Assembly: GCA_030917245.1 (NCBI GenBank)
Contig: JAUPVA010000024.1
Coordinates: 1-5,253, forward strand
DNA from: Patescibacteria group bacterium
GTDB lineage: Bacteria; Patescibacteriota; Saccharimonadia; Saccharimonadales; Saccharimonadaceae
Length of the DNA stretch: 5,253 nucleotides
Direction of reading: 5' to 3'
Shown here: positions 1-5,253 of the stretch, piece after piece
How positions within the stretch are numbered: position 1 is the stretch's first letter
How the letters are laid out: each line of letters begins with the position of its first letter
Notes under the pieces: generated by a model
The model's database searches: none
What the model saw: the letters and a program-made list of their open reading frames with translations, nothing else
What the model was told of the DNA's origin: nothing
Made by a program: the position numbers and the translations under genes

Positions 1-1
1 C

Positions 2-370
2 AGCAAAATCGTACTAGATGCACTACCTCCTAAATACGATTTTCCAGCCCTTGCTACGTCACTAGAAAAAATCCTTACTGACGGTGGCTACAACATCACA
101 TCAATCACTGGCATCGACAACGAAGTCTCTGAGGTAGATGATGATTCTGCTAGCCCAATCCCAGTGGCCATGCCATTTACTATCAGTGTTTCAGGACCAT
201 ACGACAAAGTAAAAAATTTGAGTTTTGACCTAGAACGCTCCATCAGACCAGTCTATATCGTAACGACCGATCTCAGTGGCTCGGCAACCAGCGCCGTTGT
301 AACGCTCAGCGCCATTACTTATTATCAGCCCGGTAGGAACCTAGACGTGACGTACAAGGAGATAAAATAA
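2..370 (+). CDS. pilO: PilO-like type IV pilus alignment protein, C-terminal part (5' end outside window)
   Basis: The frame is open from the first base of the window, and 122 residues are visible before TAA at 368-370. The visible part resembles the C-terminal periplasmic domain of PilO-type proteins. It has an ALPPKYDFPAL stretch near the start, then a helix-rich segment (LATSLEKIL), a GGYNITSITG strand, and an SVSGPYDKVKNLSFDLERSIRP segment typical of the PilO ferredoxin-like fold. The N-terminal membrane helix and coiled coil expected in a roughly 200-residue family member lie upstream of the window. PilO pairs with PilN and links cytoplasmic PilM to the rest of the pilus machine. A GTG at 164 could be taken as a start, but the frame continues well upstream with matching family sequence, so it is internal. 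The stop overlaps the next start (TAATG), implying translational coupling. The family call is by recognition, supported by the pilB-pilT-pilC-pilA genes downstream. Confidence 0.82.
   Translation, partial: SKIVLDALPPKYDFPALATSLEKILTDGGYNITSITGIDNEVSEVDDDSASPIPVAMPFTISVSGPYDKVKNLSFDLERSIRPVYIVTTDLSGSATSAVVTLSAITYYQPGRNLDVTYKEIK
356..363 (+). promoter_or_regulatory. Shine-Dalgarno site for the 81-residue protein
   Basis: AAGGAGAT lies inside the last codons of the PilO-like gene. The GGAG core ends 8 nt before the ATG at 370. This near-consensus ribosome binding site supports the short downstream frame as a real gene and fixes its start at 370. Confidence 0.75.
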
Positions 371-615
371 TGCTCAAATCAAAAGACATCGCCACGCTTA
401 TATTACTGGTTGGTGTATCTGCTATGGTGTCATTTTTCACCAGCAAACTACTATTTAGTAATACAAAAACCCTTACCACCAAGGTAGAAGTAGTTAGCCC
501 TGTTTCAAGTGAGTTTAATTATGAAAACAAGGCGTATTTCACAGCAGACAAGCTCAACCCTACGAAGGATATTACCGTTTCGGGTAACAACAACACAAAA
601 CCACTCGGCCAGTAG
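370..615 (+). CDS. Small single-pass membrane protein of unknown function in the pilus operon
   Basis: I do not recognise a named family. The product has 81 residues. A hydrophobic segment at about residues 7-29 (IATLILLVGVSAMVSFF and following) is preceded by two lysines, which predicts an N-in membrane anchor with a roughly 50-residue polar tail outside the membrane. The tail contains TKVEVVSPVSSEFNYENKAY and ends in a low-complexity NNNTKPLGQ stretch. There is no cysteine lipobox, no cysteine at all, and no prepilin cleavage motif (no G-F/E5 pattern). It starts on the last base of the preceding PilO-like stop codon and has a strong Shine-Dalgarno site, so it is very likely expressed with that gene. 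Its place between alignment-complex genes and pilB suggests an accessory pilus-assembly subunit, possibly occupying the role PilP has elsewhere. This is inference from position only; PilP is normally a longer lipoprotein. Confidence 0.75.
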   Translation: MLKSKDIATLILLVGVSAMVSFFTSKLLFSNTKTLTTKVEVVSPVSSEFNYENKAYFTADKLNPTKDITVSGNNNTKPLGQ

Positions 616-661
616 GCTAATTTGCGTGCTCTTGTAACTAGCGCGCAGAGCCGAGAGCCTA
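604..661. repeat. Overlapping short inverted repeats upstream of pilB
   Basis: Three complementary pairs occupy this stretch: CTCGGC 604-609 with GCCGAG 650-655, TAGGCT 613-618 with AGCCTA 656-661, and GCTCT 628-632 with AGAGC 647-651. There is also a near-palindromic GCGTGC 624-629 with GCGCGC 641-646. Some of these exclude one another, so alternative folds are possible. No run of T follows, so it does not look like an ordinary intrinsic terminator. It covers the end of the 81-residue gene and the gap up to the pilB -10 box. Short repeats of this size can arise by chance. Confidence 0.3.
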
Positions 662-667
662 TATAAT
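662..667 (+). promoter_or_regulatory. Putative -10 box for pilB, placed for a leaderless transcript
   Basis: A perfect TATAAT ends 6 nt before the pilB ATG at 674. Transcription from such a box would begin about 7 nt downstream, at or next to the A of the ATG. No Shine-Dalgarno sequence exists in the window where one would act (about 659-669). No good -35 box sits at 17 bp spacing; the nearest TTG-type hexamer (TTGTAA, 632-637) is 24 bp away, and there is no TG extension. It could therefore be a fortuitous AT-rich hexamer, with pilB read from an upstream promoter. Confidence 0.4.
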
Positions 668-673
668 GTAAAC

Positions 674-2458
674 ATGAGCGTGTTAGTGGGCAACACCCAA
701 AAGCTTGTTGAAGACGATCTTGTCTCAAGAGACGCGATTGATCATGCAACATTAGAAATAATCCATAAAAAAAGTGAGAAATCTGGCGAGCCGTTTATGA
801 CGTTGCTTGTCAGCGAGGGGCACGTTAGCGACGAAGACCTGACCAAATCACTGGCGATAGTTACCAAAGTACCTTATGTAGATCTTACTGATGCCAAGGT
901 AAACCACAAGACACTAACTCTTCTGCCACAGGAAGTCGCTGAGCGCTTTATGGCGGTGCCTCTCGGTGAAATGCAGTATTGGCTAGTAGTTGCTATGCTC
1001 GACGCCGATATCGTCCTGGCTGTGGACTTTTTGTCCAACAAGATTGGGCGTCCACTCAAAGTATATCTAGCTAGCGAATCAGGCATACGACACGTACTCA
1101 GGCAGTATCAGACTGATCTAGACGAACAAGTCACCGGCGCTTTGACGGCGACAGATGAAGAAATAGCCAATGAAAAAGGCATGTCTTCGGTCGATGAAGC
1201 CAATATCAAAACAATTGTTCAGGACTCACCGATCAGCAAGGCGTTATCGGCAATACTCGAGTACGCCGGCAAAAACAGGGCATCCGATATACATATTGAG
1301 CCACTCGAAAAAGAGCTCAAGATTCGCTGTCGTATCGACGGTGTCTTACGAGAAATAATGAAGCTCCCCAAAAGTACCGAAGCGCCACTCGTATCTCGTA
1401 TAAAAATTCTATCCAACCTAAAGATCGACGAACACCGTGTGCCTCAAGACGGACAATTTTCTATCCGGGTATCCGACAAAGCCATTGACCTGCGTATTGC
1501 CATATCACCGGTAGTCTGGGGTGAGCAGGTAGTTATTCGTCTCCTGGACAAATCTGGTACGGTGCTCCGTCTAGAAGATATGGGCTACCACGGTAGGGCG
1601 CTGCGCACAATTCGCGAAGGTATCAAAAACCCCAATGGCATGATTCTTACCTCTGGCCCAACCGGCTCGGGTAAATCTACCTCACTCTACGCGCTTATCC
1701 AAGAAATCAAGAGCGAAGAAATCAACATCGTCACCCTCGAAGACCCAGTCGAATATAAAATGGACGGTATCAATCAAATTCAGGTGAATGCCGAAGTCGG
1801 TCTGACATTTGCGTCCGGCCTAAGGTCAATACTCCGTCAAGATCCAGACTGCGTGATGGTAGGTGAGATCCGCGACAAAGAAACAGCTCAGTTAGCAGTC
1901 CAAGCGGCGCTTACCGGTCACTTGGTGTTCTCGACGCTTCACACCAACTCGGCCGCCGGTATTTTGCCACGTCTTTTGGACATGGGTATTGAACCATTTT
2001 TGATCGCATCTACAGTCCGTACTGTCATCGGTCAGCGTCTTGTGCGCCGTATAGTTGACCCAGAGGCAGTACCGGCAACACTTACCGACGTAGCCTCAAT
2101 TACGTCTACTATTGGCTCAGAGCTACCGCGTGATAAAGAGCACTACAAGGCCATTTGTGATGATTTAGGCTTTGAAAACTTGCCTATAGTAGGGCAAAGC
2201 GCTTATACTTTATACCAAGGTAGAGACAAGCCCGAGTCCCCCGGTGGGTACAAGGGAAGACTAGGTCTGTACGAAGTTTTTAACATTACCGACGAGATCC
2301 AGAGTTTGATCATCAACCAAGCAACCAGTGGAGAGATCCAAAAAGCCGCACAGGCCCAAGGAATGCTCACGATGAGACAAGACGGGTATCTCAAGGCGCT
2401 TGCCGGTATGACGACACTAGCTGAAGTCAACCGTGTAGCGGCCTCCGATGAGGCATAA
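674..2458 (+). CDS. pilB: PilB, type IV pilus extension (assembly) ATPase, GspE/PulE family
   Basis: This cytoplasmic hexameric ATPase powers pilin polymerisation through PilC. The product has 594 residues, slightly longer than the usual 560-570. An MshEN/GspE N-terminal domain spans about residues 38-145 (LLVSEGHVSDEDL, then VPYVDL). The catalytic part follows from about 185, with ASDIHIEP at 203-210. Walker A is GPTGSGKST at 328-336 (K334), the Asp box is VTLEDPVEY at 353-361, Walker B is DCVMVGEIRD at 392-401 (catalytic E398), and the His box includes H416 and H423. The C-terminal part has GYKGRLGLYEVF at 525-536. The only cysteines are C219, C393 and C495, so the tetracysteine zinc site normally found between the RLVRR and GYKGR segments is absent. 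That interval is instead about 65 residues long. No in-frame ATG, GTG or TTG lies between the upstream stop at 635 and 674, so the start is 674 (or GTG 680 or 686). Presence of an N-terminal domain and order of genes separate it from PilT. Confidence 0.96.
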   Translation: MSVLVGNTQKLVEDDLVSRDAIDHATLEIIHKKSEKSGEPFMTLLVSEGHVSDEDLTKSLAIVTKVPYVDLTDAKVNHKTLTLLPQEVAERFMAVPLGEMQYWLVVAMLDADIVLAVDFLSNKIGRPLKVYLASESGIRHVLRQYQTDLDEQVTGALTATDEEIANEKGMSSVDEANIKTIVQDSPISKALSAILEYAGKNRASDIHIEPLEKELKIRCRIDGVLREIMKLPKSTEAPLVSRIKILSNLKIDEHRVPQDGQFSIRVSDKAIDLRIAISPVVWGEQVVIRLLDKSGTVLRLEDMGYHGRALRTIREGIKNPNGMILTSGPTGSGKSTSLYALIQEIKSEEINIVTLEDPVEYKMDGINQIQVNAEVGLTFASGLRSILRQDPDCVMVGEIRDKETAQLAVQAALTGHLVFSTLHTNSAAGILPRLLDMGIEPFLIASTVRTVIGQRLVRRIVDPEAVPATLTDVASITSTIGSELPRDKEHYKAICDDLGFENLPIVGQSAYTLYQGRDKPESPGGYKGRLGLYEVFNITDEIQSLIINQATSGEIQKAAQAQGMLTMRQDGYLKALAGMTTLAEVNRVAASDEA

Positions 2459-2476
2459 CAACTAAAGGGTGGGAAA

Positions 2477-3547
2477 ATGGCAGCCGGTCAAGTACGAATC
2501 GAAGTGTTACTAGAAGAAGTGATCAAGCAAAAGGCATCTGACCTTCATTTACAGGTCGGTCTTTCACCTATGCTTCGTGTGGACGGCGCTTTAAAGCCTG
2601 TCAGTGGCACAGAACCGCTCAACGAAGAAGCCATAGAGTCACTTATCTACGCAATTTTGGACGAAGACCAAAAGGCGATATTACTCAAAGACAAAGAGTT
2701 CGACTTTAGTTTTGCATTTGGTGATCTTGGCAGGTTCCGTGTCAACGCCTTCCACGAACGTGGCAATCTAGCAGCAGCGCTTCGTTTGATACCCAACGAA
2801 ATGATGACAATCGAGCAACTCGGCCTTCCGCCAATTGTTGCCAAATTTGCCGAATATCCTCGTGGACTTGTGCTTGTGACTGGTCCAACTGGTTCCGGTA
2901 AGTCTACGTCGCTTGCCGCCTTGATCCACAAAATCAACCACGAGCGAGCCACGCACATCATCACCATCGAAGACCCGATCGAATTTACTCACAAAAGCCA
3001 AAAATCAGTCATTGTTCAGCGCGAAGTGCACTATGACACGTTCTCATTTTCTGCCGCCCTCCGTTCAAGCCTCCGTCAAGATCCAGATGTTGTCCTAATC
3101 GGCGAAATGCGCGACCTAGAAACAATCTCCGCCGCCATTACTATCGCCGAAACCGGTCACCTTGTGTTTGCAACGCTTCACACTAACTCGGCTGCTCAAA
3201 GCATCGATCGTATGATCGACGTTTTTCCAGCTCATCAGCAACCCCAAATTCGCTCTCAGCTAAGCAATATCTTGATGGCAATCTGTTCACAAAGACTCGT
3301 ACCAACTATTGGCGGTGGTCGAGTAGCCGCCGCTGAGATATTGGTCGCAACACCGGCAGTTCGCAACATCATCCGCGAAGGCAAGACTCATCAGCTCGAC
3401 GCTGTGATTCAGACTGGCGCAGAGTTCGGTATGCAGTCCATGGACAAGACGCTCGTAAATCTAATTCACCAAGGTACGGTCAGCTACGACGAGGCGCGGA
3501 ATTTTGCCGTTGACCCAGATGAGCTTGATCGGCTAATGAGGGGCTAG
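2477..3547 (+). CDS. pilT: PilT, type IV pilus retraction ATPase
   Basis: This cytoplasmic hexameric ATPase drives pilus depolymerisation and so twitching, attachment pull-in or DNA uptake. At 356 residues it is the normal PilT size and lacks the MshEN domain of PilB. An N-terminal PAS-like part spans residues 1-100, with SDLHLQVGLSPMLRVDG at 21-37 and GRFRVNAFHERGN at 85-97. Walker A is GPTGSGKST at 136-144 (K142), the Asp box is ITIEDPIEF at 162-170, Walker B is DVVLIGEMRD at 204-213 (E210), and the His box is 222-239 (H228, H235). The C-terminal AVRNIIRE at 294-301 is the PilT-specific AIRNLIRE motif needed for retraction, which makes this PilT rather than a second PilB. All key residues are intact. 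The ATG lies 18 bp after the pilB stop, with a GGGTGGG ribosome binding site at 2467-2473 in the gap. It probably shares a transcript with pilB and pilC. Confidence 0.96.
   Translation: MAAGQVRIEVLLEEVIKQKASDLHLQVGLSPMLRVDGALKPVSGTEPLNEEAIESLIYAILDEDQKAILLKDKEFDFSFAFGDLGRFRVNAFHERGNLAAALRLIPNEMMTIEQLGLPPIVAKFAEYPRGLVLVTGPTGSGKSTSLAALIHKINHERATHIITIEDPIEFTHKSQKSVIVQREVHYDTFSFSAALRSSLRQDPDVVLIGEMRDLETISAAITIAETGHLVFATLHTNSAAQSIDRMIDVFPAHQQPQIRSQLSNILMAICSQRLVPTIGGGRVAAAEILVATPAVRNIIREGKTHQLDAVIQTGAEFGMQSMDKTLVNLIHQGTVSYDEARNFAVDPDELDRLMRG
3538..3543 (+). promoter_or_regulatory. Shine-Dalgarno site for pilC inside the end of pilT
   Basis: GAGGGG overlaps the last codons of pilT and ends 6 nt before the GTG at 3550. 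It supports GTG as the real pilC start and implies that pilT and pilC translation are coupled. Confidence 0.7.
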
Positions 3548-3549
3548 CG

Positions 3550-4776
3550 GTGAGTTTAATTACTTTCAAATATACAGCACGCAATACATCAACCGGCAAA
3601 AAGGTTGTCGCAGAAGTTCAGGCCGATAGTGTGGCATCTGCAGCCAAGCTTATAAGCTCACAAGGCCTAGCACCCATAGAAATAACCGCCAAAGACAAAG
3701 TAGGTGTCGGCCTACTAAGCAAGCTGACTAATCGAGTATCTACCAAAGACAAAATTCTTTTTTCGCGTCAACTAGCTACGCTTATCAACGCTGGGCTCCC
3801 TTTGGTACAGTCGCTACGTACTGTACTTGGCCAAACCAAAAACAAAACACTCAAAACTGTTACTTCACAGATTATTGCAGACGTCGAGTCTGGCTCGTCA
3901 CTCGGTTCGTCGCTCAAAAAACACCCAGAAATATTCAACAATATTTTTACTTCTCTGATTGACGCCGGTGAAACATCTGGTACGCTAGACAATTCACTTG
4001 ATCGACTGGCATTCCAGCAAGAAAAAGACGCCGAAGTCATATCTAAAGTAAGGGGCGCTCTAGTGTACCCGATCATCGTACTGCTTGTGATGGGCGGTGT
4101 GGTGGCATTTATGCTTGTGAGTGTCTTGCCACAGGTAGAAGAGCTTTACAAGGGCTTTGGAAACGTACAGTTACCGATTCTCACAAGAGTTTTACTGGCT
4201 GTATCGCACGCTATCATCGACTACTGGTGGGCGGTGATCATAATTCTAATTATCGCAACTTTTGTACTAGCGAACTGGATAAAAACAGATGCCGGTAGGG
4301 CGTTCTTTGACCGTCTAAAAATGCGCATCCCGGCTATTGGACCACTTTTTATGAAGCTCTATATGGCAAGGTTTGCCCGAACCGGCACTACGCTTGTTGC
4401 CAGTGGCGTACCGCTTATCCGCGTACTCGAAATTACAGCTGATGCTGTAGACAACGTGCATGTTGCGGGTTCTATAAGGGGCGCAATCGAAAAAGTAAAA
4501 GGAGGCAAAAGCCTGGCCGATTCGCTTCAAGACGACCCCAATTTCCTCGACCTAGTACCAAGTATGCTTCGTATCGGTGAACAGTCCGGTCAGATAGAAA
4601 AAATGATGGAAAAAACAGCCGACTACTACGAAAAAGAAGTTGACCAACAGGTAAAGACAATCTCTACAATTATCGAGCCGTTCCTTATGATCGTACTCGG
4701 AATTGTAGCTATCACCATTGTCTCGGCCATTTTGGTACCGATCTACGGCCTCGTAGGTCAAAATATTATCAAATAA
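3550..4776 (+). CDS. pilC: PilC, type IV pilus inner-membrane platform protein (GspF family)
   Basis: This polytopic membrane protein is thought to couple PilB and PilT to pilin insertion and removal at the pilus base. The product has 408 residues, the usual family length. An N-terminal segment (FKYTARNTSTGKKVVAEVQADS) opens the protein as in GspF/PilC proteins. Two T2SSF repeats follow, at about residues 66-190 and 269-392. Each begins with a FSRQLATLINAGLPLVQSL-like or FARTGTTLVASGVPLIRVL-like helix and carries the acidic-glycine turn (DAGETSGTLD at 138-147, IGEQSGQIEKM at 342-352). Membrane helices are predicted at about 170-193, 220-242 and 376-399. It starts with GTG 2 bp after the pilT stop; a Shine-Dalgarno site supports this. 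Nothing is missing or unusual in the protein. No hairpin followed by T residues is seen after its stop, so some read-through into pilA is possible. Confidence 0.96.
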   Translation: MSLITFKYTARNTSTGKKVVAEVQADSVASAAKLISSQGLAPIEITAKDKVGVGLLSKLTNRVSTKDKILFSRQLATLINAGLPLVQSLRTVLGQTKNKTLKTVTSQIIADVESGSSLGSSLKKHPEIFNNIFTSLIDAGETSGTLDNSLDRLAFQQEKDAEVISKVRGALVYPIIVLLVMGGVVAFMLVSVLPQVEELYKGFGNVQLPILTRVLLAVSHAIIDYWWAVIIILIIATFVLANWIKTDAGRAFFDRLKMRIPAIGPLFMKLYMARFARTGTTLVASGVPLIRVLEITADAVDNVHVAGSIRGAIEKVKGGKSLADSLQDDPNFLDLVPSMLRIGEQSGQIEKMMEKTADYYEKEVDQQVKTISTIIEPFLMIVLGIVAITIVSAILVPIYGLVGQNIIK

Positions 4777-4793
4777 CAGCCATCATGCTACCC

Positions 4794-4822
4794 TTGCATT
4801 TTAATCATAAGCGTATTACAAT
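4794..4822 (+). promoter_or_regulatory. Putative sigma70-type promoter for the prepilin gene
   Basis: A TTGCAT -35 box (4794-4799) and a TACAAT -10 box (4817-4822, five of six to consensus) are separated by exactly 17 bp in an AT-rich gap. The predicted start near 4829 would give a 5' leader of about 48 nt. The heptamer CGTATTA occurs twice, at 4812-4818 and 4827-4833, overlapping the -10 box and the expected start, 15 bp apart. A separate promoter fits the need for far more pilin than ATPase or platform protein. Confidence 0.5.
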
Positions 4823-4856
4823 TCTACGTATTAACATAAAATTCTATTTCTATATC

Positions 4857-4869
4857 TAAGGGGGAAGGG
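4857..4869 (+). promoter_or_regulatory. Strong purine-rich ribosome binding site for the prepilin gene
   Basis: TAAGGGGGAAGGG contains two possible anti-Shine-Dalgarno pairing registers. The nearer AAGGG ends 7 nt before the ATG at 4877. It is the longest purine tract before any gene in the window, consistent with high translation of the major structural subunit. Confidence 0.65.
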
Positions 4870-4876
4870 CACCACC

Positions 4877-5253
4877 ATGAAATTTTTATCAACGAAGAAC
4901 CGATCAGGCTTTACGATTATCGAAGTTATGATTGTACTCGCAATTGCGGGTGTCATCATGCTTGCGCTATTCCTCGCTGTACCAGCATTGCAACGTAACT
5001 CTCGCAACAACCAACGAAAAAGTGATGCAGCGCTATTTACGGCATCTGTTAACGAATGTCTAAACAACCGCAACGGTGCAGCATCGAGCTGTAACGACGA
5101 TACGAGCGCGACAAATCTTGATCCCTTTGTAGACGAGTCGAAGTTCAAGCAACTTACGGTGCTAGATAGCACTAGCACACTACCTACTACCGTGACTTCA
5201 GACACACTTTATTACGCCTATGGGCAACGTTGTGATGCCAGTGGCATATTTAC
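4877..5253 (+). CDS. pilA: Type IV prepilin (PilA-like), 3' end outside window
   Basis: The visible 125 residues begin with a short class III leader of 11 residues (MKFLSTKNRSG) containing basic residues K2, K7 and R9. The prepilin peptidase site G11/F12 follows, with Glu at mature position +5 (E16). The hydrophobic helix runs through about residue 37 (FTIIEVMIVLAIAGVIMLAL and onward). The segment PALQRNSRNNQRKSDAAL continues the N-terminal alpha helix, and the variable globular domain starts after about residue 55. Cysteines at 61, 72 and 119 could form disulfides; a partner for the third may lie beyond the window. The product is exported, cut and methylated at F12 in this family, then polymerised by PilB/PilC. 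It follows pilC by 100 bp and has its own promoter and ribosome binding site. Major versus minor pilin cannot be decided from sequence alone, but the strong expression signals favour a major pilin. Confidence 0.93.
   Translation, partial: MKFLSTKNRSGFTIIEVMIVLAIAGVIMLALFLAVPALQRNSRNNQRKSDAALFTASVNECLNNRNGAASSCNDDTSATNLDPFVDESKFKQLTVLDSTSTLPTTVTSDTLYYAYGQRCDASGIF
5159..5178 (+). repeat. Small perfect hairpin inside the prepilin gene
   Basis: GTGCTAG (5159-5165) and CTAGCAC (5172-5178) form a 7-bp perfect stem with a 6-nt loop; TAGCAC is also present twice in tandem (5167-5178). It encodes the low-complexity VLDSTST stretch of the variable pilin domain. It may simply reflect repeated Ser-Thr codons. 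Confidence 0.3.

Noticed and set aside
164..370. Short gene starting at GTG 164
   Set aside because: The same frame is open to the window start with PilO-like sequence, so 164 is an internal valine codon of a longer truncated gene.
666..671. ATG directly followed by TAA, two bases before the pilB start
   Set aside because: A start-stop pair could in principle act in initiation control, but it is created by the TATAAT-GTAA sequence and has no ribosome binding site; treated as coincidence.
1832..1848. 17-bp identical sequence shared with pilT at 3071-3087
   Set aside because: Both copies encode the conserved LRQDPD segment before Walker B in paralogous ATPases, so protein conservation and codon choice explain it; not a mobile or recombination repeat.
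2647..2967. 106-residue minus-strand frame opposite pilT
   Set aside because: It lies entirely within a conserved ATPase coding region including Walker A; no family features are seen on the minus strand.
3768..4076. 102-residue minus-strand frame opposite pilC
   Set aside because: It is antisense to the conserved first T2SSF domain; its serine-rich composition is what the complement of that coding sequence gives.
4785..4859. 24-codon frame (ATG to TAA) in the pilC-pilA gap, ending just before the pilin ribosome binding site
   Set aside because: It has no Shine-Dalgarno site, starts upstream of the proposed -35 box, and is AT-rich random-looking sequence (Ile, Phe, Lys, Tyr). It could only be translated on read-through transcripts.
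4831..5205. 124-residue open frame on the minus strand opposite the prepilin gene
   Set aside because: It covers the start of a clear prepilin and its ribosome binding site, has no recognisable domain and no supported start of its own. It is a shadow frame.
1..5253. Search for tRNA, rRNA, CRISPR array, insertion sequence, attachment site or origin
   Set aside because: No cloverleaf, repeat-spacer pattern, transposase, terminal repeat pair or origin-like cluster was seen by eye; coding density is about 97 percent.

Overview
The window is a compact type IV pilus (T4P) locus with every gene on the + strand. The gene products, the style of the pilin (short 11-residue leader, then a GFTIIEV start) and the tight packing suggest a Candidate Phyla Radiation bacterium, most likely Candidatus Saccharibacteria (TM7). 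This lineage call rests on remembered resemblance, not on a search. All complete frames read with the standard stops TAA and TAG, so nothing points to recoding of UGA.

Layout. Positions 2-370 hold the C-terminal part of a PilO-like alignment-complex protein, cut by the window edge. Its stop overlaps the start of an 81-residue single-pass membrane protein of unknown function (370-615). A 58-bp gap follows, with several short inverted repeats and a perfect TATAAT box lying 6 nt before the pilB start codon. Next comes pilB (674-2458, extension ATPase), then an 18-bp gap with a ribosome binding site, pilT (2477-3547, retraction ATPase), a 2-bp gap, and pilC (3550-4776, GTG start, inner-membrane platform). 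A 100-bp gap with a good sigma70-type promoter and a strong purine-rich ribosome binding site precedes a prepilin gene (4877 to the window edge, incomplete at the 3' end).

How the genes work together. PilO (with PilM/PilN, probably just upstream and outside the window) would form the alignment complex at the membrane. PilC is the platform through which PilB drives pilin polymerisation and PilT drives depolymerisation. The prepilin is the substrate, to be cut by a prepilin peptidase that is not encoded here. Having both ATPases predicts a dynamic, retractable pilus, suited to twitching or to attachment to a host cell.

I do not see a new system here. The points worth a second look are modest: a possibly leaderless pilB transcript, a PilB that has lost the usual zinc-binding cysteines and the c-di-GMP signature residues, the unassigned 81-residue membrane protein, and a separately promoted pilin with a duplicated heptamer over its promoter.
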